64,000 nt of DNA from Opisthorchis felineus (taxonomy: Eukaryota; Platyhelminthes; Trematoda; Opisthorchiida; Opisthorchiidae), in NCBI GenBank assembly GCA_004794785.1, contig SJOL01006399.1, forward strand, positions 55,003 through 119,002, written 5' to 3'. Positions 50,611 through 63,425 of the stretch are shown here, in pieces. The notes below the pieces were generated by a model that had not been told where the DNA came from, made no database searches, and saw only the letters and a program-made list of their open reading frames with translations. Numbering within the stretch: position 1 is the first letter of the stretch; the number at the start of each line of letters is the position of its first letter. The position numbers and the translations under genes are program-made.

Positions 50611-53600
50611 AGCCGACCCAACCAGAGAATTCAGAAGTTGACGAAGCAGCAGACTATGGGATAGGTTTGCAGAATCTGTAGAACCAACGCAGCAATGGTC
50701 CTCAGAATCTCATCGAAAACGTCAGACTGAAAACTCATTTGGGCACCGAGCAAAAAGACTACGAGTCCTCTAACGAACTGATTTTATTGAACACTCAGAC
50801 CACTAATCATAATCAAGTTCATTCCTTATTGGACAGCCACAAGATTGGTCAGTGTCTACAAACACGCGTACCCCTAAAGTCGCACGCATTAGTGATATCT
50901 CCTAATTTGATGGTGAAAAATTTCCAACGAATTGCTAACCTCTAGGTAACATCCAACCTTGTAGAAGTTTACTTGTTCTGCCTTTGGAAAAAGCGTGTTG
51001 AAAGTGCATGCGCTGCACGATTGCTCCTTTTTTCTCATTTCGTTCTTCATATTTTTTGGTCAATAAGTTCTTTCTCTCTGCCATACCGCAACATTACCCA
51101 TACTTAACCGGTCCCTTTGGCAAACTTAAAATTCACTGCTGTCCAGAGGGATTACACCATGGTGAACGAGTTCGACCAAGTTTTACGCTTCTCTCATGAT
51201 CGAGAGAACGAGAACCAGGCGAGAAGGGCGTAGTGCATTTTCGTCAAATACTTGTAACACAGATCATTAGAGCCTCCCGCTAGCTGCGTGCGCACCAGAT
51301 ATACTGAACAGGTGAATGCATGTGGTAAACAAATTACTCTGCAGCAGGTTTCATTTGGTATGTATCTACGACAGGCACAAATTCGATTCTGTGAAAAACA
51401 AAGTAGACTCGGCCAGCACAACTTAGCAAAAATCGACGGTCGACACACAAATCCCATGAAATGGCAAACCAGACAGAAATATGGGAACCAGTATCACGAA
51501 AGATCAGACCGAGCCGCTCCATGTACTTGCAGGGGAACACAAGATATCGCACCGTTCGGTATGGTAGATACAGGGTAATCAAGAGTTCCCTTCATTCAAA
51601 GGACGCACTGATCAAATGTTGCGTTTTAATGATCCTGACCCGACAAGAAAAGTCTGAAAAGCAAATTACTGTAACGCGTATGTGCTCAAAACATGTATGT
51701 ATGAAAGGAATACTTCCACGAAAGTAAAATTTCAGGAAGGCCTCTGTGTCATGTCTTTGGTGAGCAAGCTAAAGGTCTACTTTAAATATGCATTTTCCAT
51801 AAATTTGCTGTTGCTGCGTATCTTGCTTTCTTACTGCATGATGGATTTATATTGAAATAGCAAAATCAGCTTGATTTGTTCACGAATTGGCAAAGTAGAT
51901 AACTTTGAGCGAAGACCCTAAAGAGTGGATTCGACTTAATTTTGAATTTAGCTATGGCAGCGGTTGCAATTCTGCAAGAGGAAAGCAAGAATAGGTCACA
52001 GAAATTCCTAATGACTAAAAACAATCAGAAGATTGGAACAAATCAATCAGAGCCTTATTTTTTGGATTACTGCATTGGTTGTGGAATATTCTCCTCAAGG
52101 ATTCACTAGTGAATGGCGACACAAAACGGAGATTGAGGACAGCATGGAAGACGCACCTACTTAGAAAAAACCGTAAAGAAGGTCACTGAGCCCTTCAACA
52201 ACAGTAAATTAAGCAAGTATGCCTTATGTTGGAGTGAGACATGTTCAGCGGGCTTGATCTGACACAATTTGTGAACCTCACCCAAAGTGAGCCCAACAGA
52301 AAATCAACCTACAATTTAGAAGTATAACTTGTCAGCATGGGAGCTTTTGTGGTTGACTGCGTTTCACTTTCTACCATGTTCAGGGGAAAAAAGTGGGCCT
52401 CAGCATAGTCCGCAAGAATGCCTCACATCGTTTGGCTTGACAATAGCAGCAGAGAATTGGAACGAAAAACAGAGCAACAAATAGGTCTTTAGTTGCCAAT
52501 GCATGTAGAAAAAATGGAACGTTCTGAAGTGAGCTTTCGTACTTTCAGATTATAAAACAGATGTCTAAATACGACAAACATGTTCTATTTACAACAGCTT
52601 TCGTGAATGCACGGTCATCAAAAATTCCTGTGGTTCTGACTGCACCTGCACTCTGACCCACAGCCTAGCTATCAAAATGTGCTTTTCCCAAACCTCAGAC
52701 TAAACGAAGCAACCAAGCTAAAGAAGACCAAGCTGAAAAGAATCAGGTATATTGATCACACTAGAAGAGACAAAGCGAAATTCTATCCAATCCAACCGGT
52801 TTAGTTGTCGGAATTTCAGGAATCTCCAACCAACCATCAAGGTGTTTCTGTTTTCAACAGATCGCTGTACTCGGCTGACCTGGGTAGTAATGCTGCTGTG
52901 ACCACCTCAGCGTTTGACTTCTTGAACTTCTTCAACCTTCGCATTTCTTAAATGTATCAATGGTAAAGACAGCTGATCATCAGCAAGCACGATATATATA
53001 TATATATATATATATTACACATATGGTATAGTTATAAGCTGGTTATCTCCAATAAAGTAGATCAAACGATCAAAATCAGATGATCAAATAACTCACTCTC
53101 AGCTATTGTTTGAACTCGCTGTCGGTATGACATTCCGATGGACAAAACGCACAAATAATTAGGACATTAAATAAATGTGACACAAGTGCCGTGCATTTTC
53201 CACGAAAAAGTAAAAAATGAATTAACAGGAGCAGAGCAGTTTAGACATCAGTTAGGTTGTGGGTTTGTTCCATATTGAAATTTATAAGTTCCAGATTTTG
53301 AACGAAATAAGCGTAAGGCCGATGAGTGTAGCCAAAAATAGAGAACTGTAAGGATAATGACAGGAACTTGGCAGTTGAGGAGGGTATAATTTTGGAAAAG
53401 AAAGTAACTGTTAAAATAACTGGACAGGTAGGTGAAAGTTAATCATTCGAGATTTCCGATATGGTGCTCAGTTCTTCCAAGCACGGAAGAACCTTAGTTC
53501 TGTAATAACAGTGAAGTGTGTGATTTCCTTATGTCATATGGCTAGGATCACTGGTATTTGGCAAGCTTTAGTTTCATAACAACATAGTTGCGGGTTCCTT

Positions 53601-54900
53601 GGAAATGAAGTTAACTCAGTGCCGCATAAAACTGATGGTTGGGAGTACCATGTGGCAATGAAAAACAATCTGGCATTTGGTAGGTTCCACTTTCATGGCC
53701 TCGAATTAATTGTAAGCAGAACTAACCATATTGAATAAGCCCGTCTGCCGTCCCGATTAACATAGAGAGTCCATCAAAGAGAACACACGCCTGAAACTGT
53801 CACCGTCCTTTTTCACCATTTGCCAACACTTCACCACCCATTTCAAGTGCTTCGTTCGCTGGCGCACAGTTCCGTCGCACAGTGTCCACATGCTGCAAAA
53901 TCACTCACCTATCGGAAACGTCATCACGTTTCGGAATAGGTTCACTTACTCAGAGTATACACCGAAATATCCTCCACATTTCGTGGGTTGTAGTACCTGG
54001 CACGATTAGCTAACCGTTTTACCTATGCACGAATTTTGGGGACCCAAACGATATCGGCTGAAGTGGCCGCCGCACTCCGGAAGAGCCAGGAAATTTCACT
54101 CGTTTAGTGTGATGCACGATCTTGTTCAGTTTTTCCTTTGGTGCACTGTGTGGTCTATGCGTGCTATAGTTGTTTTACTATGTATACGTCCGATCCGAAG
54201 AAACTGTCCGTAGCACAGCGTTTTGGTGTAACCTGAGGAACGGAGAAGTGTCAGAATGGCAGCCTGCCTACATTTGTCGTCCATGATAAGAACCATTCCA
54301 GATAAAAAGACCGCAAAATACTCGTGGTTGGTTCTGAAGTTGAATTTGCATGGGAATAATTTGATGACGCACGGAGAAAAATGAAAGTTACATTCGCTTC
54401 GCTGAGCGAAACGGTACTCTCTATTATCCGTAACCGAACAAGTGAACTAAGTTCAGTTCGATTAGCAAAGATAATCCACAAGTTCGGACGCAAAACTCTT
54501 CTGGTATAGGTATGTTGGAATATAACTTGTGCTACTTTGCCCTCCGTAAAGGTGATCCCATAATTCACCATCAGACTCACAACGATAGTCTCCGTTTGAA
54601 AAAAATCCCCGCGTATGTAAACGGGTAAATTTCATTGTTTTACCCATTCATATTAGTGGAACGAGCTTCCCGAGCTCCGCTTCGTTCCTACTACTTCCAT
54701 CTTGCAGTACAGCTAAAGTTGTTTATTTATTACTGATAATGAACAAATAAGGCCTTTTTTCCGACACTTATGACTGTCTGAAGTGCCATGTAGAGCAAAC
54801 AGAAGGATTTACTCTGGGATTATATACACTCACCATCCTGCTGTGCCCTACGGCTCACGTTGGCCTCTCTCAATGGACACTACTTGTGGTATTAATCGTC
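50611..54900. other. No recognisable gene
   Basis: Open frames at 51288-51578 and 51461-51727 (plus) and several on the minus strand overlap each other in all phases and show no domain. The stretch 51900-53000 is A-rich on the plus strand and could be decayed element sequence, but no motif was readable. Confidence 0.4.
52992..53015 (+). repeat. (AT)n microsatellite
   Basis: About twelve AT units preceded by CACG. Confidence 0.95.
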
Positions 54901-57350
54901 AACACCCTCCCTACGGAAATGAACCGGCGCACTAAGCATTGCGGGCAACTCCTAATGTGCAGTTTTACGTAACCGTTTCCTGCAAACCGATTTCAGTATT
55001 GCTGTGTTTGCAGTCTTAAAGAACTGATAAGGACTGCGGGAAGCCACGCCTTTCACCTAACCTTTGTCGATGGACAGGTTAGTGCTCCTAAGCTTGTAAA
55101 CTCCCAAAACTGTTTGGGAAACAAATCGGACTGCCAGTACGTATCACACCATGAGGATGTCGACTACAGAGACAGCCCGGGAACGTCACCGAGGCCAGAT
55201 AGGACATTTTACAACCGATAGTTTCGTCCACACCGTTGGCTGCATCATTTTTGCTACTCTGTCTCTGCACAGCACCAGTCTCCCTACCAATTTTTTCTTC
55301 CCAACCATTATGCGAGCTAAATCACCTCCGCTTTCCATTACTGGTCACAAACTCGAATCTCTTTTGCACTAAACATACACCTTATCAACGGTCTCCCGTT
55401 CGTTTAAGCCTCAGCCCCCTCACTACCATCCACCCATAAATAAAAGTATCGCATAGCCACCACAAAGGTCGGGTTAACTGTAGGTCAAGAACTCAGTGAC
55501 GATGTCGTCACACCGACACTGTAACCAAGTAGGATCTTCCTGTAAAATAGCCTTTTATTCCCTCAATTTTCACATCCAACCCACAGACTACGTCCAATTA
55601 AAATGTCTTTTGCATTTACAATAAGCAACCAAGTTACCTTCCCAAAAACTAACCTTCTGACCCCGAAAATCCACATTGGTCCTCTCTCCTAAAATAACCT
55701 TCAGTTCCCCAGTAACTCCGTAACATTCTTTCCCCAAACTTATCAAAGCCAACATATTCCAACTATTTAATTTCCTGTGCTGCTGCTGAATTTACGGCCG
55801 ATCACAAACTAGGTAAATCGCCTGCGCGCGTGCGTTTCCCGTCAGCGTTCAGATCTTTATTTAAAACCGGGTCGCAGCATCCCATACAATCCATCCCTCC
55901 ATTACTAAATGTGCCCCATGTCGATCTGAGAGAAACGACAACCGTATTAACAGCCGTTCTGCGTCGGTTGTCCACATCTCAGCTCAGCATCCTTTTCGTC
56001 ACTTTGCTTTATGGTTTCATATGCCTTAAGCTTTTCCTGGACCTCACTATTTCCCGCATATTATTTGCTTGCTACACACCAAACACGATTTCAGTGACCT
56101 TAGACAAAATTTCCCCCTGTGCATGAACCCAATAGAGTTCTATATTTTCGTATCATCTTCGGGTTGCTATGTTCCCCTCCAATTTTTTTGCATGAAGAAT
56201 CACACATTACGTTTCGTTCGAACTCAAAATTATACGGCTGGGACATCACATCATACATGCATATTTGCTTATGAACCTGTAACATTAACGCCGAAGCACG
56301 GACCAGTTTCACGACAAACGCATGACAGAGTAAAAAAAACACTGACTTCTGACAACAAATCGAGAGCTTTTCCAAGCCTGCTCATTCGCCGCAATTCCGA
56401 GCAATCTGAAATCACTTACCATAAACTAATGAATAGGTCATTCTTCGGTACTAATCACGTAGTTAGTGAAGCACTCAACTTCCATTTTGCCAATACACTC
56501 ACTGACGTCCGGATACTGCATGCCTTGCCCCGTATCCTCTGACAGGCTTTCTTTTCCTTACGAGAATGCAACGCAAACCCTTCTCATCCTTGATTTTTTT
56601 GTGACATACGAAATTTAATGGGAAACCACATTATGTTGTCTGAATGTCTGGTCGACTTCTAGTCTCATAGAAATAGCTTATCAACTCTACCCGTCACGGA
56701 GGTTGTTCAATGGCTTATGCCCACTTTTATCCTGTTATCTGTTAATTGCATATAATTTTTCACCCATTGCAACTCTGATTCGTCAACCCAGATAAACTGA
56801 CTAGCCTTATCACTACCTCTTTTCTTTTTTCAGTACCAGCTACTCGCGACGTTGCATAGCCCGCTGTCTAACACAAACCCCAGTGTTATACCATCTCACT
56901 TCGTTAGTTTCAAGTAAGACCGACCATTACTAACGTCTTCACGAGATTGGAGATCAACCCCAATCCTCAATAAGGTCGTCCCTGGTAATTCCAAACATAA
57001 CTGACAACCTGGTGAGATCATGTTCAACCCAGTCAGTTGTAAGCGAGATCTCACTGCATGCAGCCAATATTTTCGTGCACCACCGATAAATGATTTATCA
57101 GCACCACGAACCCATCCGGAGTGTTTGATTTTCGAACCCAGACTGGCGTCAAAGTTTCAGCTCACATTTGTCCAGCATATCCCACAACCATACTCCGACC
57201 TTGAACCCACCTTCATTCATCTTCATTTCTAAGCCTGTTTAACTACCATTTAACATATACCTTCCGTCTATATTTACTGGCCACACGTCGACAAAATATT
57301 CCTGTCTTTGGATGCCTAACCAAATTACCTTCCTACCGACATGAGAAGTA
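54901..57350 (+). other. C-over-G strand-asymmetric block
   Basis: Over roughly 2.4 kb the plus strand has far more C than G. For example, 55681-55740 holds 23 C and 3 G by hand count. The block includes open frames 55830-56126 and 56069-56542 (98 and 157 codons), rich in serine, threonine and leucine as expected from the composition, with no known domain. The cause is unknown: it may be a decayed mobile element with strand bias, or a region shaped by transcription. Confidence 0.5.
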
Positions 57351-58600
57351 AACATACATGGATTAATACTAATCACAAGGTCATTCAGACGTTTTGGAGC
57401 AGTTCTCGGCAACCTTGTGAGTATTGCTCCTTCAAGAAAATGTACTGTAATATCTCATACTTGGTACCAACGTAATCATGATACAACCTTCTGCAGCACA
57501 TTTTGTTGATGTAAATGTTCTGGGATTCAGCTGAGGCTCCGGTTAGACCAAAGTGATCTGTAAATGCATGTACTTCGGGATGTACATTTCCTATAACTAT
57601 CTGCTCTACATTTTGTCACTATATACATGTCAGAATACTGCTAAACTCATGATTCATCAGATAAAAATAAATTTAGCTTATTATAATTGACACTTCGTCG
57701 TTCTCACTACTTCAGCTACGAGTTGGTACTTAGTCGCGTGCCTAGTAAACCTCAACCGAATTGTTTCGGCCACTCGTACTGACCAGATTAATACCAAGCG
57801 TGCTTGTTATTTAGTGGTTCTGTGCCGTCACAAAGGAGTGTGATGTACTACTAAAAGTATCTATGGCCAGGGTATAGGTGGCAGGCCGGACTAGTAACTA
57901 AGGTAATAGTCACACAACTACTCTATGAGATCGGGATTGTATCACATTTCACGTGTTTCACACATAACATTTGGGGGAATTCTCGACGTACGCAAAAACG
58001 ACCATTTGAAAATCCAAAAGCCTTGCCTTTTTCACGAAATCTCGCCCTTCTAAAAAAATCTTAGAACACAATTTATGTTTTGGAAATCAAAGTTTGGAAA
58101 TAGCCTGCAGTGGAACCACATCAAATACAGTTTCACAAAACAATGGACTACGTGAGTTATTTTTACATAATTGTCTAGCTTCACGACCTGAAACAACATT
58201 CGAAGGAAACATTGTAAAGGATTGTGCTGCACGGGCATCACAGGATCAGTTTCCAGAAACAATGAATAATTAGGAATGAAATTCCCGCAGCCCCTAACTG
58301 ATAGGAGTACATGGGACACTGGTGGAAACAAATTTGTGATGCCTGGTATCGCACCAAATGTTTTCGTAGAACTCCGATGTTTACAAAGTGGGCTGAATAC
58401 CGACTTTTCCACCATAAAAAGACTGGTATTCATTCATAGCAGGGAGAGAGCAGATGCCGCTGATGATGTCTTCAAATATTTCAGGAAAGCCCGGCCACAA
58501 CGTAATTTCCCCTACAAACTGATTTTGTGTGATATCTCTGACAGAGTGGAAACCGTTCCCTGTAAGTTTGGTAGGTGTTGACACAATTTTGACAAATGGT
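57351..58600. other. No gene assigned; minus-strand open frames after the ribozyme
   Basis: Minus-strand frames 58381-58704 (107 codons) and 58050-58433 (127 codons) lie directly downstream of hammerhead copy A on the same strand. They contain no domain I know. The first one runs through the ribozyme itself, so it is not a simple protein gene. They may be part of the repeat that carries the ribozyme. Confidence 0.25.
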
Positions 58601-58601
58601 T

Positions 58602-58662
58602 CATGGGACGGTAGCTCACTGCCAGTTTTGCCGTGTTTGGGGCTCATCAGGTGAGCGCAGTC
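58602..58662 (-). ncRNA. Hammerhead ribozyme motif, copy A (diverged)
   Basis: The minus strand has CTGATGA (58650-58644). Next come GCC and GGC (58643-58641 and 58632-58630), which can pair as a short stem II over an 8-base loop. AAAA then stands where the core GAAA is required. ACTGG with CCGT can form stem III with a bulged U, ending in the cleavage triplet GTC. Stem I does not pair well. Eight bases upstream of stem I (GACTGCGC), and the whole run CTGATGAGCCCCAAA, are identical to copy B. The G to A change in the core should make it inactive. Confidence 0.5.
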
Positions 58663-59235
58663 CTTTAAGTCTTCAAGATAATCAAGCCCTTGCTTGAAAA
58701 GCAATCTGTTCAGATTTGTAACCTAAAGTTCATACACATGATGATATTGATGGAGTTGACTGTTCGATGGAGCCGATCACTCTGTGTCACTTCTGTGGAC
58801 TATCTGGAATGCCAACAACATCAATCAGTCGAAACGCTAACTTCGCAGATGGCATGTTCACATGTAAGTATGGATGACTGCGGATAGTTACGGATAATGC
58901 ATTGAAGAATGTAACAGTATGTACATCTTACATTTGACGCCGACACAAGCGCACATATTTTCGACTAGTTCCGTTCTAGAAGCAGCAATGCAGTATGCAT
59001 AGCGAGCGGATGTAGAGTTTCCAGTTGCCAGAACTAGAATAAAAGGAACCGGAACCAGTAAAACCCAGACAGAAATCCATCCTCTACAGAGGGGATATTC
59101 AGTTTACTTGTCTCCTAATTCACTGAAACTAGGGAGCAAATATCTAGGTTTCGTTTTCTAAAACACATAGAGCCCACCGTGAAAGTAGGTTACGCAAAGC
59201 TAATGAACTCCACATATCGTCCATCGGTCGAATCA
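58663..59235. other. No recognisable gene
   Basis: A short plus-strand frame (58690-58887) without a motif. The minus strand upstream of the ribozyme contains TTCAAGCA, matching TTCAAGTA at the same distance from copy B, so the shared repeat extends at least 40 bases to this side. Confidence 0.4.
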
Positions 59236-59286
59236 ACCAGAGTTGAACTGCAGCCGATAATCAGCTGTTAGTCTAGCCATCTAACT
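59236..59286 (-). repeat. tRNA-derived short element
   Basis: The minus strand reads TAGATGGCTAGACTAAC, resembling the D-arm and A box. About 20 bases later comes CAGTTCAACTCTGG, resembling the B box. Its order and spacing parallel the unit at 31850-31920. The B box has two departures from consensus, so this is an older copy or a chance match. Confidence 0.4.
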
Positions 59287-60214
59287 TAACTAAGAGGTGA
59301 TTTCGTCGAATTCGATCGCCTCACTCCATACAAATGGACGTGACTGGAGCAACACCGACGTAAAGAGTCAATATTCCTGAAGTAAAGCGATCCAGTTATT
59401 TTCATAAGCCTTGGGATTGGGTGCAATTGTGTTACAGGGGAACTATCGTCGTCTCAGTTGCCTCAGAGGATATCCAGATCCTTGCCAGGAGGTTCCTCCA
59501 ATGAGCTACAGAATTACGTAATCAAAAACAGGAATTCGTATCTAATTGGACCTGTGACCAATGCGGGGATAGAGGCAGTCAATCTAAACACATGTAGGTA
59601 TGGAGTTTGAAGCTCTCCAATTTTTCGCAGCCGAAGCAAAACTAAATGGCAAAAATTAGTGGCTGCAGCGACGCACCCTTTAAGTTAGTGAATTTCAGGA
59701 AGTCAATATCAGTTTGCTCAAATAAGTAAATGTTTTGTGGACCCATAGTAAAAGCAAACGCTAATTACGTTAACAAGGATAAACAGCTTGTGAAGTGGTA
59801 GCAGCATCCGAAAAGTCGGTTTACTCGTAACGTTTTCGGCAATATATGTACTCTAAGTTTACGGGGAGAAGTTTCTCCGGTTTTGGAAAAGCTTTAATAT
59901 TAGATTAACCTTGAGTTCTTTAATCAGTAAAATTCTCAAACCTGAGGGTGCTGGTATGGTGAAAAGAGCCAATATTTTGGTACAAAACATGTGGTTTCGT
60001 AACCAATATTCGTATTATATACTTGATACCAGACATTTCCAAAGGGGATATCATTTCCGGATCACGGTAAAAGAACGGGATCAGGAGATGATAGCAGATA
60101 GAACTTTGCTTTTAGTGCCTTTTAAAAAAGACCCCTAATGAATTATGTTATTTTTAATTTATCTGCATGTGCTAAACAAATCTGCTTACTTTAGTTGATT
60201 ACATGGGTATTTAA
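59287..60214. other. No recognisable gene
   Basis: A 75-codon plus-strand frame (59911-60138) is unassigned. Nothing else is supported. Confidence 0.4.
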
Positions 60215-60539
60215 CAGTGACTTCGAGCAAAAGTACACCATTATCTGCAGCATCTTCTCAGAAAAACGGTGGGAAAGACAGAAAAGATTGAAAAAATGCG
60301 CAACAACAAGACTTATTGCTCCAGATGATCTCGTGGATAGATTTGAGGATCGTGACTTTGCCACTGTCTTTCGACTTGGTTTGAGTTTCCACAAGTATAC
60401 AATCATTCTGATCACAACTGACCCGTGGAAACTTCATCTCGGAAAAATAGCTTCAGATTACTCATTTCCTTTACTTGTTGCTGCGCTGATGGAAAGGACC
60501 ACTGAGGATCTGCTTAGGTGTTACGGAAGACCAAGTTGA
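60215..60539 (+). CDS. Unrecognised open frame, possible exon
   Basis: An open frame of about 108 codons follows a plausible splice acceptor (TATTTAACAG ending near 60216). The translated product is mixed and soluble-looking, with a basic run (KRWERQKRLKK) and then an acidic run (DDLVDRFEDRD). A hydrophobic strand (KYTIILIT) follows, and then a leucine-rich helix (PLLVAALMERTTEDLLR). A candidate donor (CTTAG followed by GTGTTA) lies just before the stop, and another (CAG followed by GTGAAAAG) just after it. I do not recognise the domain. The opposite strand is also partly open. Evidence for coding is only the even codon look and the splice-like borders, so it may be a chance frame. Confidence 0.22.
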
Positions 60540-62605
60540 TTTTGGTATTCAGGTGAAAAGTTTAGTGTATAGGCAAATAACGAAAGAAGGTGCCCAAAAT
60601 TAAAGTTCCACTTTAGACGTGGATATATACACGGAACTATTTGTTCCGGAAAGCTCATCGTTTCAATACCGACTGGGTACACTACAGCTACAGTCCAAGG
60701 CACCCCAAGATTTACTTATAATTACCATTATTTCGGCGATTGTATAGGAATGCGCCTTCCTAACACCCGACATTGTTTAGTTGGACGAGAAAACGTCCGT
60801 ATTTTAAGACCAAGATGACAAGTAATAAGGAGTTTTTTAAATTAATCCTGTGATTCATGAGACATACTTAGTCAGATGCGTGTTCCAACAGGCTTTTACA
60901 AATGCAAAATAACTACAGGAAAGTGAATCACAACATGTAAAAATATTACTAGCTTTCAGAATGCGAATCGGGTCACATGACTAAATTGACATTTCGCGAT
61001 ATGTTGATCATGGACCAGATAATTCTTGTTGACTGAAGCACTCACTTGTGTGTTTAGAGTGTTAGTATGTCAGTCCTGATTACGGTTGATTAAGGCACTT
61101 TGAGAACGACCTGTATCGTTAGCTGCAGGCTATTGATGGAAACCGAGTATATAATTCTAAATGCGTTTTTCAGGTGGGACTGGAGGCTTGTCCCTACTAA
61201 GGGTTGAGTACCATGTTGCCATGTTGCTGCCTTATAGGTCAATAGGGATATGCAGGAGTAATGGACATTTCATACACTGTTCAAATGGATTAGGAAAGTC
61301 CATCGCCTTCACCAAGGCGGCAAAGAGATGATTAAAGGTGAAACGACGTTTCTACAACGCAGACCGCATGCGATAAGATTTCTATTGGTCACTCGCAGAC
61401 AAGAAGACAACTTTTTCTGCAAAACCTTTTAGAATTCTTTAATGTTATTTCTCCTTATGCCTTAACATATAGTATGGGTGAATGTTCCTCACTGAATTTC
61501 GACTGATGTGGGCAAAAGTCAGGGAGAAGTTTCGAACACAACCTAAGAGGCAAATCAAAGACGAAATTAACAGCGCTGAATTTTTAGTGTTCGCATTTTG
61601 ACAAATTCGAAGTGCGGGGACTGCCTGTACCAACGGGGATTTTGCAATACTTACTCATATGAAGAATGCCGGGGTTAAATTCAAATTTGACACTGTCATC
61701 ACATTACTTTCGCCTAGTCGAAGATCCACCATCTTGGTATTTGATTTCATCTTTAAACTGGTCTTTCGCCCGATGATCACAGGAGCGCAGCAAAGAACGG
61801 GAGATTAAAGGGGTCCCCAAAAATGCAAATGTTAATGCTCCTCCAGGATATCCGATAGGGACGACCAGTTAATTTACAAACTTCGAGAGCAGTGAGTGCG
61901 CACACACACAAATTATGAAGTCACACAGTATGTGCACACGTACTTGGACTGATGTGGAGGAGACAAGTAAGCTACCCTAATCCGAACCATAGGCCGGGCT
62001 GGTGGGTAATCTGAGGCACAACTACACATCATCGCTCTGATTCTGACTCAAAGTGTGAATACTATATCAATAAAAGCGTACTCAAAAGTTGCAGCAAAAC
62101 ATTGCTGCGTGCTATAGCCAATGGAACACCAAAGAAATAAAGTAAATTGATTGCAGAATATGACATTTTTGGTCTCAGCTATAGTGGTTGACGCACTCTT
62201 CTTTGTCCAGAACTAAGCCACGGCCGCATGAAGATAAACCAAACTAGACCGAGCTATCTAGACCCTTTAAATGAGGTCACCGTGCATCCGAAGATGACTA
62301 TTGGAACTCGTTTCATGTACCTTTTGTAACATGTGTTGTGCACGTCGTTTACGTGACTATGAAAATAAGCAAGATTTTCTGTTTCTTGTATATATTCACA
62401 TTCAAATCTGTGTATTGTTGGTGCGTCTACCGCTTTGCAAACGTACAATTTAGATAATGGAGAACGGCTCATCGATGTGACAAGCGGACGCAAGTCAAAA
62501 CAAAAATGACGACTGAAGTCGTGATCAGAATGCCTGATTATGTGCATGAAGTATTCATTAAACAAAAGGTAAAATAAACCCCAGGTGGTCACACACAGAT
62601 TATTA
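60540..62605. other. Non-coding; may include 3' UTR of the minus-strand exon
   Basis: No gene is supported. The minus-strand frame 62254-62592 (112 codons) directly follows the stop of the serine-rich exon and is probably within its untranslated tail. I saw no AATAAA on the minus strand in the first 300 bases after the stop. A short CA run lies at 61900-61911. Confidence 0.35.
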
Positions 62606-63173
62606 TCAGGGGTTAAAATGACCGATTGAGTTGCGATAGGTCAAACGCGGATTACCGGAAATGCTGCCGTGTGTTTCCATCTTTACGGACAAATGCGCAT
62701 CGCTTGCCCTCAGAGAAGCGGATGATGGTGGAGATGGTAGCCGTCGACGCGTTCGCTGTCCGTTTGCTCCTACATCTTCTAAACAAGAACTGTGTCGACG
62801 CCATGTTGCACCAATTTGTAGCATATCAGTATGTTCCCGCATATCGGCACTTTGAGGAGAACCATTAATAAAAACCGGTGGAGTGCTTATTTTTACTGGG
62901 TTTGAGGTATTGGTGGTCTGCGCCGTTTGTTGTATATAATTAACCGGTTGCACTCTTGATGGACTTCGAATTCTATCTTGATGAGTTGGACTCGAAAAAT
63001 TGATACCAAGCGTTTTGGATGAATGACGTTGACTGTAGATCTCATTCAGTTGACCACTGGTTCGATGAACAGGGGAGGTTTCGCCACTTTGCGTAACCGA
63101 TTTCCGTGCTGTGTGAATTGGAGCCACCTTAGCGGCATGCTTTGACGACAGCATTTGTGAGTTAAATTCTTGG
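62606..63173 (-). CDS. Serine-rich protein, probable last coding exon
   Basis: This is the longest ungapped open frame in the window (182 codons from the first methionine). The opposite strand carries only shorter frames. The frame stays open upstream to a good splice acceptor: a pyrimidine run (TTCTCTGTTTTTCATCTG) ending in TTAG at 63174, so the exon likely begins QEFNSQMLSSKH in phase. It runs to a TGA at 62606. The product is low-complexity and polar, with 28 serines in 182 residues. It has SP and TP sites (SGETSPVHR, RIRSPSRVQP, STPPVF), a basic RTRRRLPSPPSSASLR segment and no membrane span or globular domain. That is the style of an intrinsically disordered tail of a signalling, cytoskeletal or channel protein, but I cannot name the family. 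A donor-like CCG followed by GTAATC near the end leaves open whether it is truly the last exon. Confidence 0.5.
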
Positions 63174-63425
63174 CTAACAGATGAAAAACAGAGAATATTT
63201 CTTATTAAACCTGCGTCCTTACAAAACAGCTAAAACGCTCAACACTCCAGTGATAACAGATGCAAAATTAAGTCAGGAAAGTCACGGGGGATAATTAGTT
63301 TGTGGAGTGGTACTGCCAATTAAGTAAAAACGATTTAAACATGACTGATGTTCTTCTCTGGTCAGTTATTCTGTAATGTTTGAAGGTTTTGTTTTGAAGG
63401 GATATCCGACTGCGACATATGGGAA
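63174..63425 (-). other. Probable intron upstream of the serine-rich exon
   Basis: The sequence immediately 5' of the acceptor on the minus strand has no readable exon of its own. Another short frame in it (to 63501) is unassigned. Confidence 0.35.

Noticed and set aside
50301..50621. 106-codon minus-strand open frame
   Set aside because: It is antisense to the plus-strand GIY-YIG fragment, which carries the recognisable motif.
55215..55265. GGACGAAAC on the minus strand as a hammerhead 3' core
   Set aside because: There is no CTGATGA upstream; the nearest similar word is mismatched and stem II does not form.
56069..56542. 157-codon plus-strand open frame
   Set aside because: It lies in a C-rich, G-poor block where stop codons are depleted by composition, and it shows no motif or splice borders.
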